The notes beneath the pieces were generated by a model, which did not search any database, was not told the origin of the DNA, and saw nothing but the letters and a program-made list of their open reading frames with translations. The position numbers were made by a program, and so were the translations under genes. From the NCBI RefSeq assembly GCF_024349785.1, contig NZ_AP018817.1:3193501-3257500 (forward strand): a DNA stretch of 64,000 nt, in the 5' to 3' direction. Origin of the DNA: Sphingomonas bisphenolicum (GTDB taxonomy: Bacteria; Pseudomonadota; Alphaproteobacteria; Sphingomonadales; Sphingomonadaceae). Position 1 is the stretch's first letter, and each line of letters starts with the position of its first letter. Positions 17,259 to 25,514 of the stretch are shown in pieces.

Positions 17259-19751
17259 CTATAGGTCAGGCAGGACTTGATCGGCGCGGCCCCAATGCGC
17301 CAAATCCTTTGAGGCCGCCCGCTTCAGCATCTCGGCAGCGTCGCCGATATGCCATCGGTCGGGGCTTTCGAGGTCCCGCAACTCCTCCCAAGTTAGCGGC
17401 ACGGCAATCGGTGCAAAGGGCCGGGAACGCGCACTGTAGGGCAAGACGGCGGTCGCGCCGCGCTGGTTGCGCAGATAGTCGATGAAGATCTTGCCCGTGC
17501 GCTTCGCCTTCGCAAGTGCCGCGGTGAATCTTTCGGGGTTGGCTTGGGCCAGCGCCACCGCAAAACGATGTGCGAAATCCTTAACCTGCGGCCATTCCGC
17601 CGTCGGCGTCAGCGGCGCAATTACATGCACGCCCTTGCCACCCGTGACCATCGGGAAGGTGACGAGTCCCATCTGTCCCAGCACATCCTGGAGATGGAAG
17701 GCAGCGGAGACGACATCCTTGAAATCCAAGCCCTCGTCCGGATCGAGGTCGAATACCAGCCGATCGGCCTTTTCGACATCCTCGATGCGGGCGCCCCAAC
17801 CATGGAACTCAATGGTGCCCATCTGGACGCAAGTGAGAAGTCCGGCGGGCGTGTCGACAAACAGATAGGGCTCCTCGTGCCCGTCCTTCTCCAAAATTCC
17901 GACTTGCTTGACGTCATGGCCGAAGCTTCCTGCGTCATGCTTCTGGAAAAAGCATTTCTTGTCGCGGCCCTGTGGGCATCGCACCAGACTGATCGGCCGG
18001 CTTCCCGCCCAGGGCAGCATGATCTCAGCCACTGCCTCATAATAGTCGGCCAGCTCGCCCTTGGTGAGCGTTCCCTCGGGGAAGATCACGCGGTCGCGAT
18101 TGCTGATCTTGACGCCGCTGGTCGCGGCCGGCGCCTCAGCAACGGGCGCTTCCACCTCGAGTATCACGGCTTCGGGCTTCTTGTCCTCGCGTAACCCCAG
18201 ATAGCTCGAGTGGCGCAGCACGCCTTCGTCCGTGAACTCGATATAGGCCACCTCGGCGACCAGCTTCGGCTTGATCCAATGCGCGCCGCGGACAGCGGCG
18301 CGGGGCGCCTCGACCGTCGCTGTCTTCTGCTCCAGCGGCGCCATCAATGCCATCAACCGCTCGATCTCGTCGCCGGTAAAGCCGGTTCCGACCTTGCCGG
18401 CAAAGCGTAGCTTGCCCTTCTCGTTGACGCCCAAGAGAAGCGCGCGAAAGCCGCGCTGCTTGTCCGAAGGCGTCCAGCCGACGATGACGAACTCCTGCCG
18501 GCGGACGCATTTGGTCTTCACCCAGGAGCCGGACCGGGACCCGGAGTAGCGCGCATCGACACGCTTGGAGATGACGCCCTCGAGACCTGCGCCGCAGAAG
18601 CTCTTGAACAGTTCCTCGCCGCGTCCGACGATATGATCGGAGTAGCGCAGATGGCCCCTGCCCTCGCCAATCAGCGCCGCCAGCATCTCCTTGCGTTCCA
18701 ACAGCGGGCGCTGTGTCAGATCTTCTCCGTCGAGTTCGAGCAGGTCGAATGCGACATAGTCGATTTTGCCGGGATCGCCCTTGAGCGCCGCTTGCAGGGC
18801 CTGAAAGCTGGTGCGCCCGTCGGGCAGGATCACGACCGCCTCGCCATCGATAAGCGCGCTTTCCGCGTCCAGACCAGTGGCATCGCCGATCAGTCCGGCA
18901 AAGCGGTCCGACCAGTCCAGCCCCGAACGGGTATAGGCCCGCCCCTCCCCGCCACCGATCGCCAGCAGCGTGCGATAGCCGTCATATTTGAGTTCATGGA
19001 TCCAGCGGTCGCCCGGGGGCACATGGTCGACCAGTGCCGCGAGCTGCACCGGTTGAAACGGGGGAAGCGTACCGACCGCCTTTCGCTTCCTGGCTGACTT
19101 GACCGGACTTGCAGATCTCGCCGCCGGTTTCGCGCTCTTTCTCTTGCGCACGGCTTTGCCGGCGGCGATCTTGTCCATCGTGCGCCCGGTATCGACGCTC
19201 GTCAGATGGATACCCACAAGGTCATCCGAGCCGCCTGCGAACGCGTCGTTCACCTTGCGCAGGATCCAGTTCTCGCCCTTCTCCCTTCCCCGTGGTTTCA
19301 GGCGAAACAATATCCATTCGCCCTGCATGCGCCGGCCGTGCAGGATGAAATGAAGATGTCCCTCCGGCAGCGTCTCGCGCGGGTCCTTGCCCGGGATCGA
19401 TTCCCATGTGCCATTATCCCAGAGCATGACGGTCCCGCCGCCATATTCGCCCTTGGGGATCGTTCCCTCGAAACGGGCATAATCGAGGGGGTGATCCTCT
19501 GTCCGGACAGCAAGGCGCTTGTCGTCCGGATTGACGCTCGGGCCCCGCGTCACCGCCCAGCTGACCAGCACGCCATCAAGCTCGAGGCGGAAATCATAAT
19601 GGAGGCGGCTTGCCGCATGTTTCTGGACAACGAAGCCGTTGCCGGTGCTTGGCAGCTCCGCGCCCGCAGGCTCGGCGGTGCGCGCAAAGTCCCGCTTGGC
19701 CCGGTAGGTGGCGAGGCTGTCGTCTGCTGTCTTGGTCTGCTTGCCTGCCAT
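17259..19751 (-). CDS. ligD: Bacterial NHEJ multifunctional DNA ligase LigD
   Basis: 830 residues with the three LigD domains in Pseudomonas order. A 3'-phosphoesterase domain comes first (1-190, HAASRLHYDFRLELDG with metal-binding His and Asp). The ATP-dependent ligase domain follows (~225-530), with the adenylated lysine in ELKYDGYRTL (K255) and VVLPDG-type strands. The primase-polymerase domain is last (~540-830), with the catalytic pair in VFDLDPDEGLDF. With Ku it repairs double-strand breaks by end-joining. Ku is encoded at 21448. It lies 86 bp downstream of the GNAT gene on the same strand. Confidence 0.95.
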   Translation of the reverse strand: MAGKQTKTADDSLATYRAKRDFARTAEPAGAELPSTGNGFVVQKHAASRLHYDFRLELDGVLVSWAVTRGPSVNPDDKRLAVRTEDHPLDYARFEGTIPKGEYGGGTVMLWDNGTWESIPGKDPRETLPEGHLHFILHGRRMQGEWILFRLKPRGREKGENWILRKVNDAFAGGSDDLVGIHLTSVDTGRTMDKIAAGKAVRKRKSAKPAARSASPVKSARKRKAVGTLPPFQPVQLAALVDHVPPGDRWIHELKYDGYRTLLAIGGGEGRAYTRSGLDWSDRFAGLIGDATGLDAESALIDGEAVVILPDGRTSFQALQAALKGDPGKIDYVAFDLLELDGEDLTQRPLLERKEMLAALIGEGRGHLRYSDHIVGRGEELFKSFCGAGLEGVISKRVDARYSGSRSGSWVKTKCVRRQEFVIVGWTPSDKQRGFRALLLGVNEKGKLRFAGKVGTGFTGDEIERLMALMAPLEQKTATVEAPRAAVRGAHWIKPKLVAEVAYIEFTDEGVLRHSSYLGLREDKKPEAVILEVEAPVAEAPAATSGVKISNRDRVIFPEGTLTKGELADYYEAVAEIMLPWAGSRPISLVRCPQGRDKKCFFQKHDAGSFGHDVKQVGILEKDGHEEPYLFVDTPAGLLTCVQMGTIEFHGWGARIEDVEKADRLVFDLDPDEGLDFKDVVSAAFHLQDVLGQMGLVTFPMVTGGKGVHVIAPLTPTAEWPQVKDFAHRFAVALAQANPERFTAALAKAKRTGKIFIDYLRNQRGATAVLPYSARSRPFAPIAVPLTWEELRDLESPDRWHIGDAAEMLKRAASKDLAHWGRADQVLPDL

Positions 19752-19837
19752 GCTGATGCGGTCCGATCCCTTTGCGCTTCAATCCGCAGATTGAGGGACT
19801 CGTTCCGCCCCCAAACCGTCAAACTGACGGATCGGTT

Positions 19838-20800
19838 TCAGCCATCTACATCGAGGTCCCGTGCAAACCGGTAACTCGTCTGCTCAAACTGCAAGGTCCT
19901 GAAGAAACCGTGCGCGTTCCTGATCTCGATATCGCTCATCGCTTCCACGCGCGCGCATCCCGCTTTTCTGAGGGCGCCGGAGGCCGCTTTGAACAAGTCT
20001 GCCGCAATGCCGTGGCGACGGTGATCCTCGTCGACCAGGATCATCGTGATACGCCCGATCAGCCCGTATTGGATCGTGGGCACTAATGCCCAGGCGCAGC
20101 ATCCGACCAGCATACCGAGTTCAGCGACGACCATGCCACCCTTGGCTTTGCGGGCCCCTTGGAGATTGCGCGCTATTCCAGGCTCGTCGATGTCGACATG
20201 TGCCAGCTGCCGCAACAGCTTTGCCAGCCCGGCGGCGTCGCCCGGCCTCACAAAGCGAATGTCGAGCTTCGGCGCAGGCGCGGGCGGAGGCGGAGACAAA
20301 GCATCGGTTTTAGCACGGACATTGGGCCTCGCCTCCATCTGCGACCGCCCGCCGCCGCTCTTCGAGGAACGGCTTCGCTGTTCGACATCGGTCTTTTGCT
20401 CCCCGGTGGATTGCGCCGCTTGCCTTCCAGACGTTGCACCTCCGAAGTCTGATTTGCGGATGGCAGCGTTCCTGCGCCGAGGCCGGATGACGGGCGCATT
20501 TTCGACATCGTCATCCTGCCCCATCGATCTATCCGGTTTTGACGCGGCACGGGCCGGCACAGTTTCAGCCGAGGCCTTCCACGTGCTCACAGACCCTTTG
20601 CGCAGATAGGCTTCGATATCGCTCGCGGATGCCGTCAGCCCGGCCTCACCGATCCCGAGCAGCGGCTTTCCATCCGCCTGCGTCAGCCCGAACTTGCCAT
20701 AATCTCCCGAGCCGGGCTTGCGCCGGCGTGATTTGACGAGCTTGAAACCGCGGTGCTCCGCCATTTCGCGCAGTCTCTGATCGATGGTCTCGTCGGGCAT
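19838..20800 (-). CDS. GNAT acetyltransferase fused to a small N-terminal domain
   Basis: 320 residues. Residues 1-75 (RLREMAEHRGFKLVKSRRRK, then GDYGKFGL) resemble a short stand-alone alphaproteobacterial domain of unknown function. A disordered, charged linker follows (~76-170). The C-terminal GNAT domain (~175-320) shows the acetyl-CoA loop RRHGIAADLFKAA after the MILVDEDH strand and ends SDIEIRNAHGFF. It probably transfers an acetyl group to an unknown amine. It lies upstream of ligD on the same strand, so the two may be co-expressed. Confidence 0.7.
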   Translation of the reverse strand: MPDETIDQRLREMAEHRGFKLVKSRRRKPGSGDYGKFGLTQADGKPLLGIGEAGLTASASDIEAYLRKGSVSTWKASAETVPARAASKPDRSMGQDDDVENAPVIRPRRRNAAIRKSDFGGATSGRQAAQSTGEQKTDVEQRSRSSKSGGGRSQMEARPNVRAKTDALSPPPPAPAPKLDIRFVRPGDAAGLAKLLRQLAHVDIDEPGIARNLQGARKAKGGMVVAELGMLVGCCAWALVPTIQYGLIGRITMILVDEDHRRHGIAADLFKAASGALRKAGCARVEAMSDIEIRNAHGFFRTLQFEQTSYRFARDLDVDG

Positions 20801-20940
20801 ATCTTCATAACCCGCAATCGGGGCGCCGGTTCAGACGGCATGGCAGGCGCTGCTGGCTCGCCATGACTCCCTTGGGCGCGCAAGGGATTCGCTTCGCCGC
20901 ATGCACGGGAACGGCGGAGTCCGCCGCACGCTGAGCCGGC

Positions 20941-21183
20941 ATGCGTGCCTGCCGTATCAAGACCTCATCGATGATCGACCGTGTCGCATTTGACGATGAT
21001 GCGCGCGTCCTGAGCGTCTCGTTCAAGCAGACGGGCAAATATCTCTATAATGAGGTGCCCGCGACCATCTTCGAGGCGCTCTGCAAAGCCAGTTCCGCGG
21101 GCGCCTTCTTCAACGAACAGATCAAGGGACGTTTCCAGTGCCGCCGCGATCCGGAGCGGCGACGCTTCGGCCCAAATGCCTGA
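20941..21183 (+). CDS. KTSC domain protein
   Basis: 80 residues. The sequence KTSSMIDRVAFDDDARVLSV, then SFKQTGKYLYNEVPATIFEA, and a C-terminal ...AGAFFNEQIKGRF fits the KTSC domain, a small beta-rich domain named for its conserved residues. Its function is unknown; it is often found alone or with stress and lysyl-tRNA-synthetase-like proteins. The first ATG at 20941 has no strong ribosome-binding site, and ATG at residue 11 would cut into the domain, so 20941 is preferred. Confidence 0.68.
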   Translation: MRACRIKTSSMIDRVAFDDDARVLSVSFKQTGKYLYNEVPATIFEALCKASSAGAFFNEQIKGRFQCRRDPERRRFGPNA

Positions 21184-21189
21184 CGATCT

Positions 21190-21444
21190 TCATGCTTCGC
21201 CCAACACCCGATAAACCGACATCAGATGGCGGCCGGCTATCGCCCGCGCGCGGGCCGAGCGTATCGTTTCCTCGTTGGTTTCATGCAGCATGGTCAGCAT
21301 GTCGAGCACGTCCTGGCGCGGGGTACCCGTCTCCATAAGATGGGTGCCCATCAGCGCGAGCAGATTGCTCCACAAGGTGATGGCGCCCTCCGCAAAGGCA
21401 GCATCATCATCGTCGTTGCTAGAGGCGCGAACGATATCGATCAC
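21190..21444 (-). CDS. Small helical protein, unknown function
   Basis: 84 residues, predicted mostly helical (ITLWSNLLALMGTHLMETGT, then DVLDMLTMLHETNEET). It lies 3 bp downstream of the ku stop on the same strand, so it is probably translated from the ku transcript. I cannot name a family. It could serve as an accessory of the NHEJ set, but that is inference from position only. Confidence 0.55.
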   Translation of the reverse strand: MIDIVRASSNDDDDAAFAEGAITLWSNLLALMGTHLMETGTPRQDVLDMLTMLHETNEETIRSARARAIAGRHLMSVYRVLGEA

Positions 21445-21447
21445 GTC

Positions 21448-22356
21448 TCAAGCCCGCTTTTTTGCCGGCGTCTTGGAGGGGGCTTTCGCCGCGGCCGCCT
21501 TCTCAGACTTCGCGGCAGCTTTGGCGGCCGGCTTTTTGGCCGATGTCTTGGCGCCCGCCGCGCCGCCCGCCGGCCCGATCGATTTCTTGAGTGCCGCCAT
21601 CAGGTCAACGACATTGCTGCCGCGCGGATCGGAGCCTGCGTCGCTGTCGTCATCGATATTGAGCGTCTTGCCCTTTTTCTTGCGTTCGATGAGGTCCTTC
21701 AGCGCGTCGACATAGCGATCGTGAAACTCGCTCGCATCGAACTTGCCGGTCTTCTTGTCGATCAGCGTGGTGGCCAGGTCGAGCAGTTCCTCGTCGGGAT
21801 CGGCGTCGCCGATCTCGCGAAAATAGCTCGCCGCCTTGTTGACCTCGTCGGCATAGCGAAGCGTTTCCATGACCAGGCCGCGCCCGCAGGCCTTGATACT
21901 GACAACATATTCGCGGCCGCGCATGGCGAGCTGTCCAAGACCGATTTTGTGACTGCGGCGCAATGCCTCGCGCAGCACGATGAAGGCCTCTTCGGCGAGG
22001 TCGTCGGCGGGCACGACATAATAGGGCTTCTCGAAATAGATGGCGTCGATCTCGTGACTATCGACGAACTGGGTGAGCTCGAGCGTCTTCTTGCTCTCGA
22101 GCTTCACCCCCTCGATCTCCTTCTCGTCGAGGAGGACATATTCGCCCTTGGCATATTCGAAGCCCTTGACGATGTCTTCAACATCGACCGGGCCGATACC
22201 GGGCACGACCTTCTCATATTTGATGCGCTTGCCTGAGGGCTCGTGAATCTGGTTGAAGGCGATCGTCGCGCCGCTTTTGGTCGCTGAATAAATTTCGACC
22301 GGGATCGAAACCAGCGCCAGCCGGATCTGGCCTCGCCAATAAGGTCGTGCTGCCAT
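21448..22356 (-). CDS. ku: NHEJ DNA end-binding protein Ku
   Basis: 302 residues. The start MAARPYWRGQIRLALVSIPV is the canonical bacterial Ku opening. The core (to about residue 250) forms the beta-barrel that rings DNA ends as a homodimer. The tail is Lys/Ala-rich (AKKPAAKAAAKSEKAAAAKA), as in many bacterial Ku proteins, and binds DNA and supports bridging. It recruits LigD. A GGAAC-N16-GGTT sequence upstream on the minus strand (22385-22409) resembles an EcfG promoter. A second ligase gene diverges from it. Confidence 0.95.
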   Translation of the reverse strand: MAARPYWRGQIRLALVSIPVEIYSATKSGATIAFNQIHEPSGKRIKYEKVVPGIGPVDVEDIVKGFEYAKGEYVLLDEKEIEGVKLESKKTLELTQFVDSHEIDAIYFEKPYYVVPADDLAEEAFIVLREALRRSHKIGLGQLAMRGREYVVSIKACGRGLVMETLRYADEVNKAASYFREIGDADPDEELLDLATTLIDKKTGKFDASEFHDRYVDALKDLIERKKKGKTLNIDDDSDAGSDPRGSNVVDLMAALKKSIGPAGGAAGAKTSAKKPAAKAAAKSEKAAAAKAPSKTPAKKRA

Positions 22357-22384
22357 GATCGTCTCCTATGCCAATGCGTGGCTC

Positions 22385-22409
22385 AACCCGCGGCCGGTAT
22401 GCCCGTTCC
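22385..22409 (-). promoter_or_regulatory. EcfG-like promoter for ku
   Basis: Read on the minus strand: GGAAC, 16 bases, GGTT, about 28 bp before the ku ATG. There is one mismatch against the EcfG consensus GGAAC-N16/17-CGTT. It would place ku in the general stress regulon; this is pattern evidence only. Confidence 0.4.
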
Positions 22410-22541
22410 ACTCGCAGTCGCTCTCCCGCTAATAGTTGCTCGGTTGTTGCAACGGACGAGAACACAGCGCGTTGGTGGAAAACAGCGCGTCGGCTGTCGA
22501 AGCCTATCTGAAAAGCTGACGCCCATTTCGGGGGAACGTTC

Positions 22542-23588
22542 ATGGCCAAGGCGCACCCGCTTGCGGCAACGCCGCCGATGGAAGCAAAGCTCGTCGGCGT
22601 GCTTCCGCCGGGACCTGGGTGGCAATATGAACCCAAATGGGATGGCTTCCGCGCAATCGCCTCGCGTTTTGGCGACGCGATCGAGATCATGTCGAAGTCG
22701 GGCAAGAGCCTCGCGCGCTATTTTCCAGAAATCGTGGCAGTACTGGCGGCAACCGATGAACGCGATTTCGTCGTCGATGGCGAACTGATCCTGCCCGTTG
22801 GCGAGATATTATCCTTCGATGCCCTCCAGGCCCGCCTACATCTTGCGGAAAGCCGAATTACGAAGCTTTCCGTCGAGACGCCGGCCAAGCTGATGTTGTT
22901 CGGTTGCCTGGCGCTGGGCGGGCGCAGCTTGACTGAAGCACCGCTTGAAGACCGCCGCGCGGCGATCGAGCGGTTCCATGCCCAGGAGGTCAATCTGACA
23001 TTGCTCCTCTCGCCAGCGACAGGGGATGAACGCCAGGCTACTTGGTGGCTTCAAAAGAGCGGCGGCGCGCTTGATGGCGTGATCGCCAAGTCATTGGGTG
23101 TAGGGTACCAGCCGGGCGCACGCGCCATGCGCAAGATGAAGCGGCACCGTACGGCCGATTGCGTCGTCGGCGGTTTCAGGCGCAGCAAGAGCGGCCCAGA
23201 GGTCGCGTCTCTGTTGCTGGGACTTTATGATGATGCCGGACATCTCAACCATGTCGGTTTCACGTCGGCGCTGGCTAATGAGGATAAGGCGGCTCTGACA
23301 AAAAGGCTCGAGGCGCTGATCCAAGTACCAGGCTTCACCGGGAAGGCGCCTGGAGGCCCCAGCCGATGGAACGACGGCAAGGGGAGCCCCTGGCATCCGC
23401 TCGCCCCTGAGCTTGTCGTCGAGGTACAGTATGATCAGGTCACAGCCGATCGCTTCCGGCACGGGACAGCGCTGGTGCGGTGGCGCCCGGACAAGGCGCC
23501 TAATCAGTGCAGCATGGACCAGCTACAGCATGAACTGCGTCCCTCCGAGCTGTTCGACCTACAACCTGTCGGTGATAGCAAGGGATGA
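22542..23588 (+). CDS. LigC-like ATP-dependent DNA ligase
   Basis: 348 residues, about the size of LigC. The adenylation domain has YEPKWDGFRAIA with K32 as the nucleotidylated lysine, VVDGELIL as motif III, and GVIAKSLGVGYQPGAR as motif IV. The OB-fold part (~210-320) ends with VEVQYDQVTADRFRHGT. LigC enzymes back up LigD in NHEJ or base-excision repair. It is divergent from ku with 185 bp between. No polymerase or phosphoesterase domain is present. Confidence 0.88.
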   Translation: MAKAHPLAATPPMEAKLVGVLPPGPGWQYEPKWDGFRAIASRFGDAIEIMSKSGKSLARYFPEIVAVLAATDERDFVVDGELILPVGEILSFDALQARLHLAESRITKLSVETPAKLMLFGCLALGGRSLTEAPLEDRRAAIERFHAQEVNLTLLLSPATGDERQATWWLQKSGGALDGVIAKSLGVGYQPGARAMRKMKRHRTADCVVGGFRRSKSGPEVASLLLGLYDDAGHLNHVGFTSALANEDKAALTKRLEALIQVPGFTGKAPGGPSRWNDGKGSPWHPLAPELVVEVQYDQVTADRFRHGTALVRWRPDKAPNQCSMDQLQHELRPSELFDLQPVGDSKG

Positions 23589-23652
23589 ACGATGGTAAGC
23601 CGTACCAACCCGCACTGTCGCCCGACTTTGCATGAGGAGGCAAGTGGCCTTG

Positions 23653-24348
23653 TCACCCCTCCCCCTCGATTTCAGGTGAAGCATTTCGATATTGCGGCGT
23701 CTCAGGGGTTCGCAGGGAGGAGAGCGTCACAATGCCTGCCAGAGCAAGTCCCGCCTCCCAACGTACAAACACGAGCGGAATAGCAGCGGTCATAAGCAGC
23801 GTGGCGACGGCGTAGCGTCCGTTAAGGCGCCGAACATAGCCAGCTTCCAAACGCTCGTCGATCTCGCCCTGCGCGATACCGACCCTCCATTTGAGCCACC
23901 AACACAGCGACGCGAAGGAGAGTGCGCAAACATAGAAATGGGCGCCCGCGATCCGAGCGTCCTGGTCGAGGATATTCTCGGCAAAGGCACGCGTCGGCAC
24001 TGCGATGAAGCCGACCGCAGCCAAGAATAGCAGGGTCGCGAGCAGAAAACGATGCCCAGCGGTGCGGTAGATCGCGCCAACGAAATGATGGTTCACCCAA
24101 TATATGCCAACTACCAGCGCCGAGAGGCCATATCCAAGATAGGTGGGCCATAGTTCAAGCAGCTTGGCGCCATAGAATTTGTCGGCATGCGGAATAACCA
24201 CCTCGACCACCGGGATGGTGAACGCGATGGCGAACACCGCGTCGGCGAAGGCCTCCATCCGCGTCGTTGCGCGCACGACCCCGTCGCCTTGGTGGGCGTC
24301 GAGACGAGGCGCCTCCTCCGGATCCACGCGGTCGCCCGCCCGCGTCAC
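23653..24348 (-). CDS. TMEM175-family (DUF1211) membrane protein, putative K+ channel
   Basis: 231 residues. The signature ATTRMEAFADAVFAIAFTIP lies in the first membrane helix at ~29-48, matching the conserved pore-helix motif of TMEM175/DUF1211. About five or six hydrophobic segments follow (residues ~68-205), one repeat of the channel unit, so it would assemble as a tetramer. Bacterial members conduct potassium. The GTG start at 24348 overlaps the stop of the upstream small gene as GTGA, indicating translational coupling. An internal ATG at residue 31 is less likely because it would remove the motif's start. Confidence 0.72.
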   Translation of the reverse strand: MTRAGDRVDPEEAPRLDAHQGDGVVRATTRMEAFADAVFAIAFTIPVVEVVIPHADKFYGAKLLELWPTYLGYGLSALVVGIYWVNHHFVGAIYRTAGHRFLLATLLFLAAVGFIAVPTRAFAENILDQDARIAGAHFYVCALSFASLCWWLKWRVGIAQGEIDERLEAGYVRRLNGRYAVATLLMTAAIPLVFVRWEAGLALAGIVTLSSLRTPETPQYRNASPEIEGEG

Positions 24349-24629
24349 GCCCGGCTGGTTTGAGGGGGCAAGTGCTCAGCCAAAGCCGCGATAGTCAGAC
24401 CCGAGAAGTGAGACATTGCGATACCATCGAGCAGGATCGGATGCTCGATCGTCAACCTGGCCTCCTTCTGATGCTCCTGATCGAGCGCCAACCATGCCCG
24501 CACCGCGCCTTCAAGGTTGGTGACCTCGGCAATATCCTGTCCGCCACGCGCGACATTTTCGAGCCCCGCACTGATTGACCAATCGATTGCGGGAGTCTTC
24601 GTCGTATCGCTCCAGCTTGCTTCACTCAA
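24345..24629 (-). CDS. Small protein coupled to the TMEM175-like channel
   Basis: 94 residues with no recognised family. It contains mixed helix and strand character (SWSDTTKTPAIDWSISAGLE, then LDQEHQKEARLTIEHPILLD). Its stop overlaps the GTG start of the channel gene by GTGA, and the length is stable, so it is probably a real gene. A cytoplasmic partner of the channel is one possibility. Confidence 0.5.
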   Translation of the reverse strand: MSEASWSDTTKTPAIDWSISAGLENVARGGQDIAEVTNLEGAVRAWLALDQEHQKEARLTIEHPILLDGIAMSHFSGLTIAALAEHLPPQTSRA

Positions 24630-24728
24630 ATTGAAGGCCTCCGCAAAGATTTCGTTCAGGTCATTCTCTCGGCACAGCGCGTAGTGGTTCCGGGAAGTTC
24701 CACCGCAAGGACAGGAAGCTATGCCGGA

Positions 24729-25514
24729 TCACAAACGCGAAAGCAGATCTGCCTTCTTGGCCGAAAACTCGTCGTCCGTCAGTATGCCCTTTGCGTGCAG
24801 TCCGGCGAGCGCTTCGATCGTCGCGACGATGCCGCCGTCAGGTTCGGCGGCAGCAGCTCGCGGCTTCGCATGAACCCCGGCGACGGCTGTGCCATTCCTC
24901 GAAGGCCCGCCTTCATCAGGTGCCAGTTCGCCGATCGATCGGCCGTCCGTCGACACGACCGCAAGGCTGTCCACCCGGACGAGACCATATTGAGTGGTCA
25001 GAGTGAGCGACTGACCGTCACCCTGCTGCTGGCCGAACCCGATAATCTGGTGATCGGCCGTATCATAGAGCGTGATCTGCCCGCCTCTCTCAATAGCAAG
25101 GCGATGCATTGCGGGGAAAACCGCATAATGCATGTCGTTCTGCGATCCGCTCGAAGCCGGGTTACCCAGTGCAACCGGCCATCGGCCGCTTTCCCTCGAC
25201 GCAGACATGTCCGATGCGGTAATGCGCGTCAGGGCCGAGACATCGGCTTGTAGGGCAGTCGCAAGGTCCTCCGCCAGAGCCGCAACCCTGGCCTGGAGGC
25301 AATGATTAAACATGTCGCCGATCATCAGCATGCCGCCGCGCGACCATTGTCCGAGACCTCCCAATTCGGCATGGTTGAATTGCGCCTGATTACCGCCACC
25401 TGCCGCCATCGCCTGTAGCAGCGTCGCTGCGGCCTCACGGCTGACGCCGTGGCGATCGACCAGTTCATCGACCAGCCGGGCACCCTCTTGCGTCAGGTTT
25501 TCCAGCGCCTTCAT
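24729..25514 (-). CDS. SHOCT domain protein
   Basis: 261 residues. The C-terminus (EALAGLHAKGILTDDEFSAK, then KADLLSRL) is a SHOCT domain, a short oligomerisation motif. The middle (NDMHYAVFPAMHRLAIERGG, then QITLYDTADHQIIGFGQQQG) matches a conserved bacterial SHOCT-associated beta region. Its start overlaps the dehydrogenase-PEBP stop by ATGA, so the pair form a translational unit. The role is unknown. It may be a membrane-peripheral or stress-linked protein, but no signal or transmembrane segment is seen. Confidence 0.7.
   Translation of the reverse strand: MKALENLTQEGARLVDELVDRHGVSREAAATLLQAMAAGGGNQAQFNHAELGGLGQWSRGGMLMIGDMFNHCLQARVAALAEDLATALQADVSALTRITASDMSASRESGRWPVALGNPASSGSQNDMHYAVFPAMHRLAIERGGQITLYDTADHQIIGFGQQQGDGQSLTLTTQYGLVRVDSLAVVSTDGRSIGELAPDEGGPSRNGTAVAGVHAKPRAAAAEPDGGIVATIEALAGLHAKGILTDDEFSAKKADLLSRL

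Noticed and set aside
20909..20933. GGAAC-N16-CGCT before the KTSC gene as an EcfG promoter
   Set aside because: It would place the -10 element only about ten bases before the ATG, leaving no room for a ribosome-binding site.
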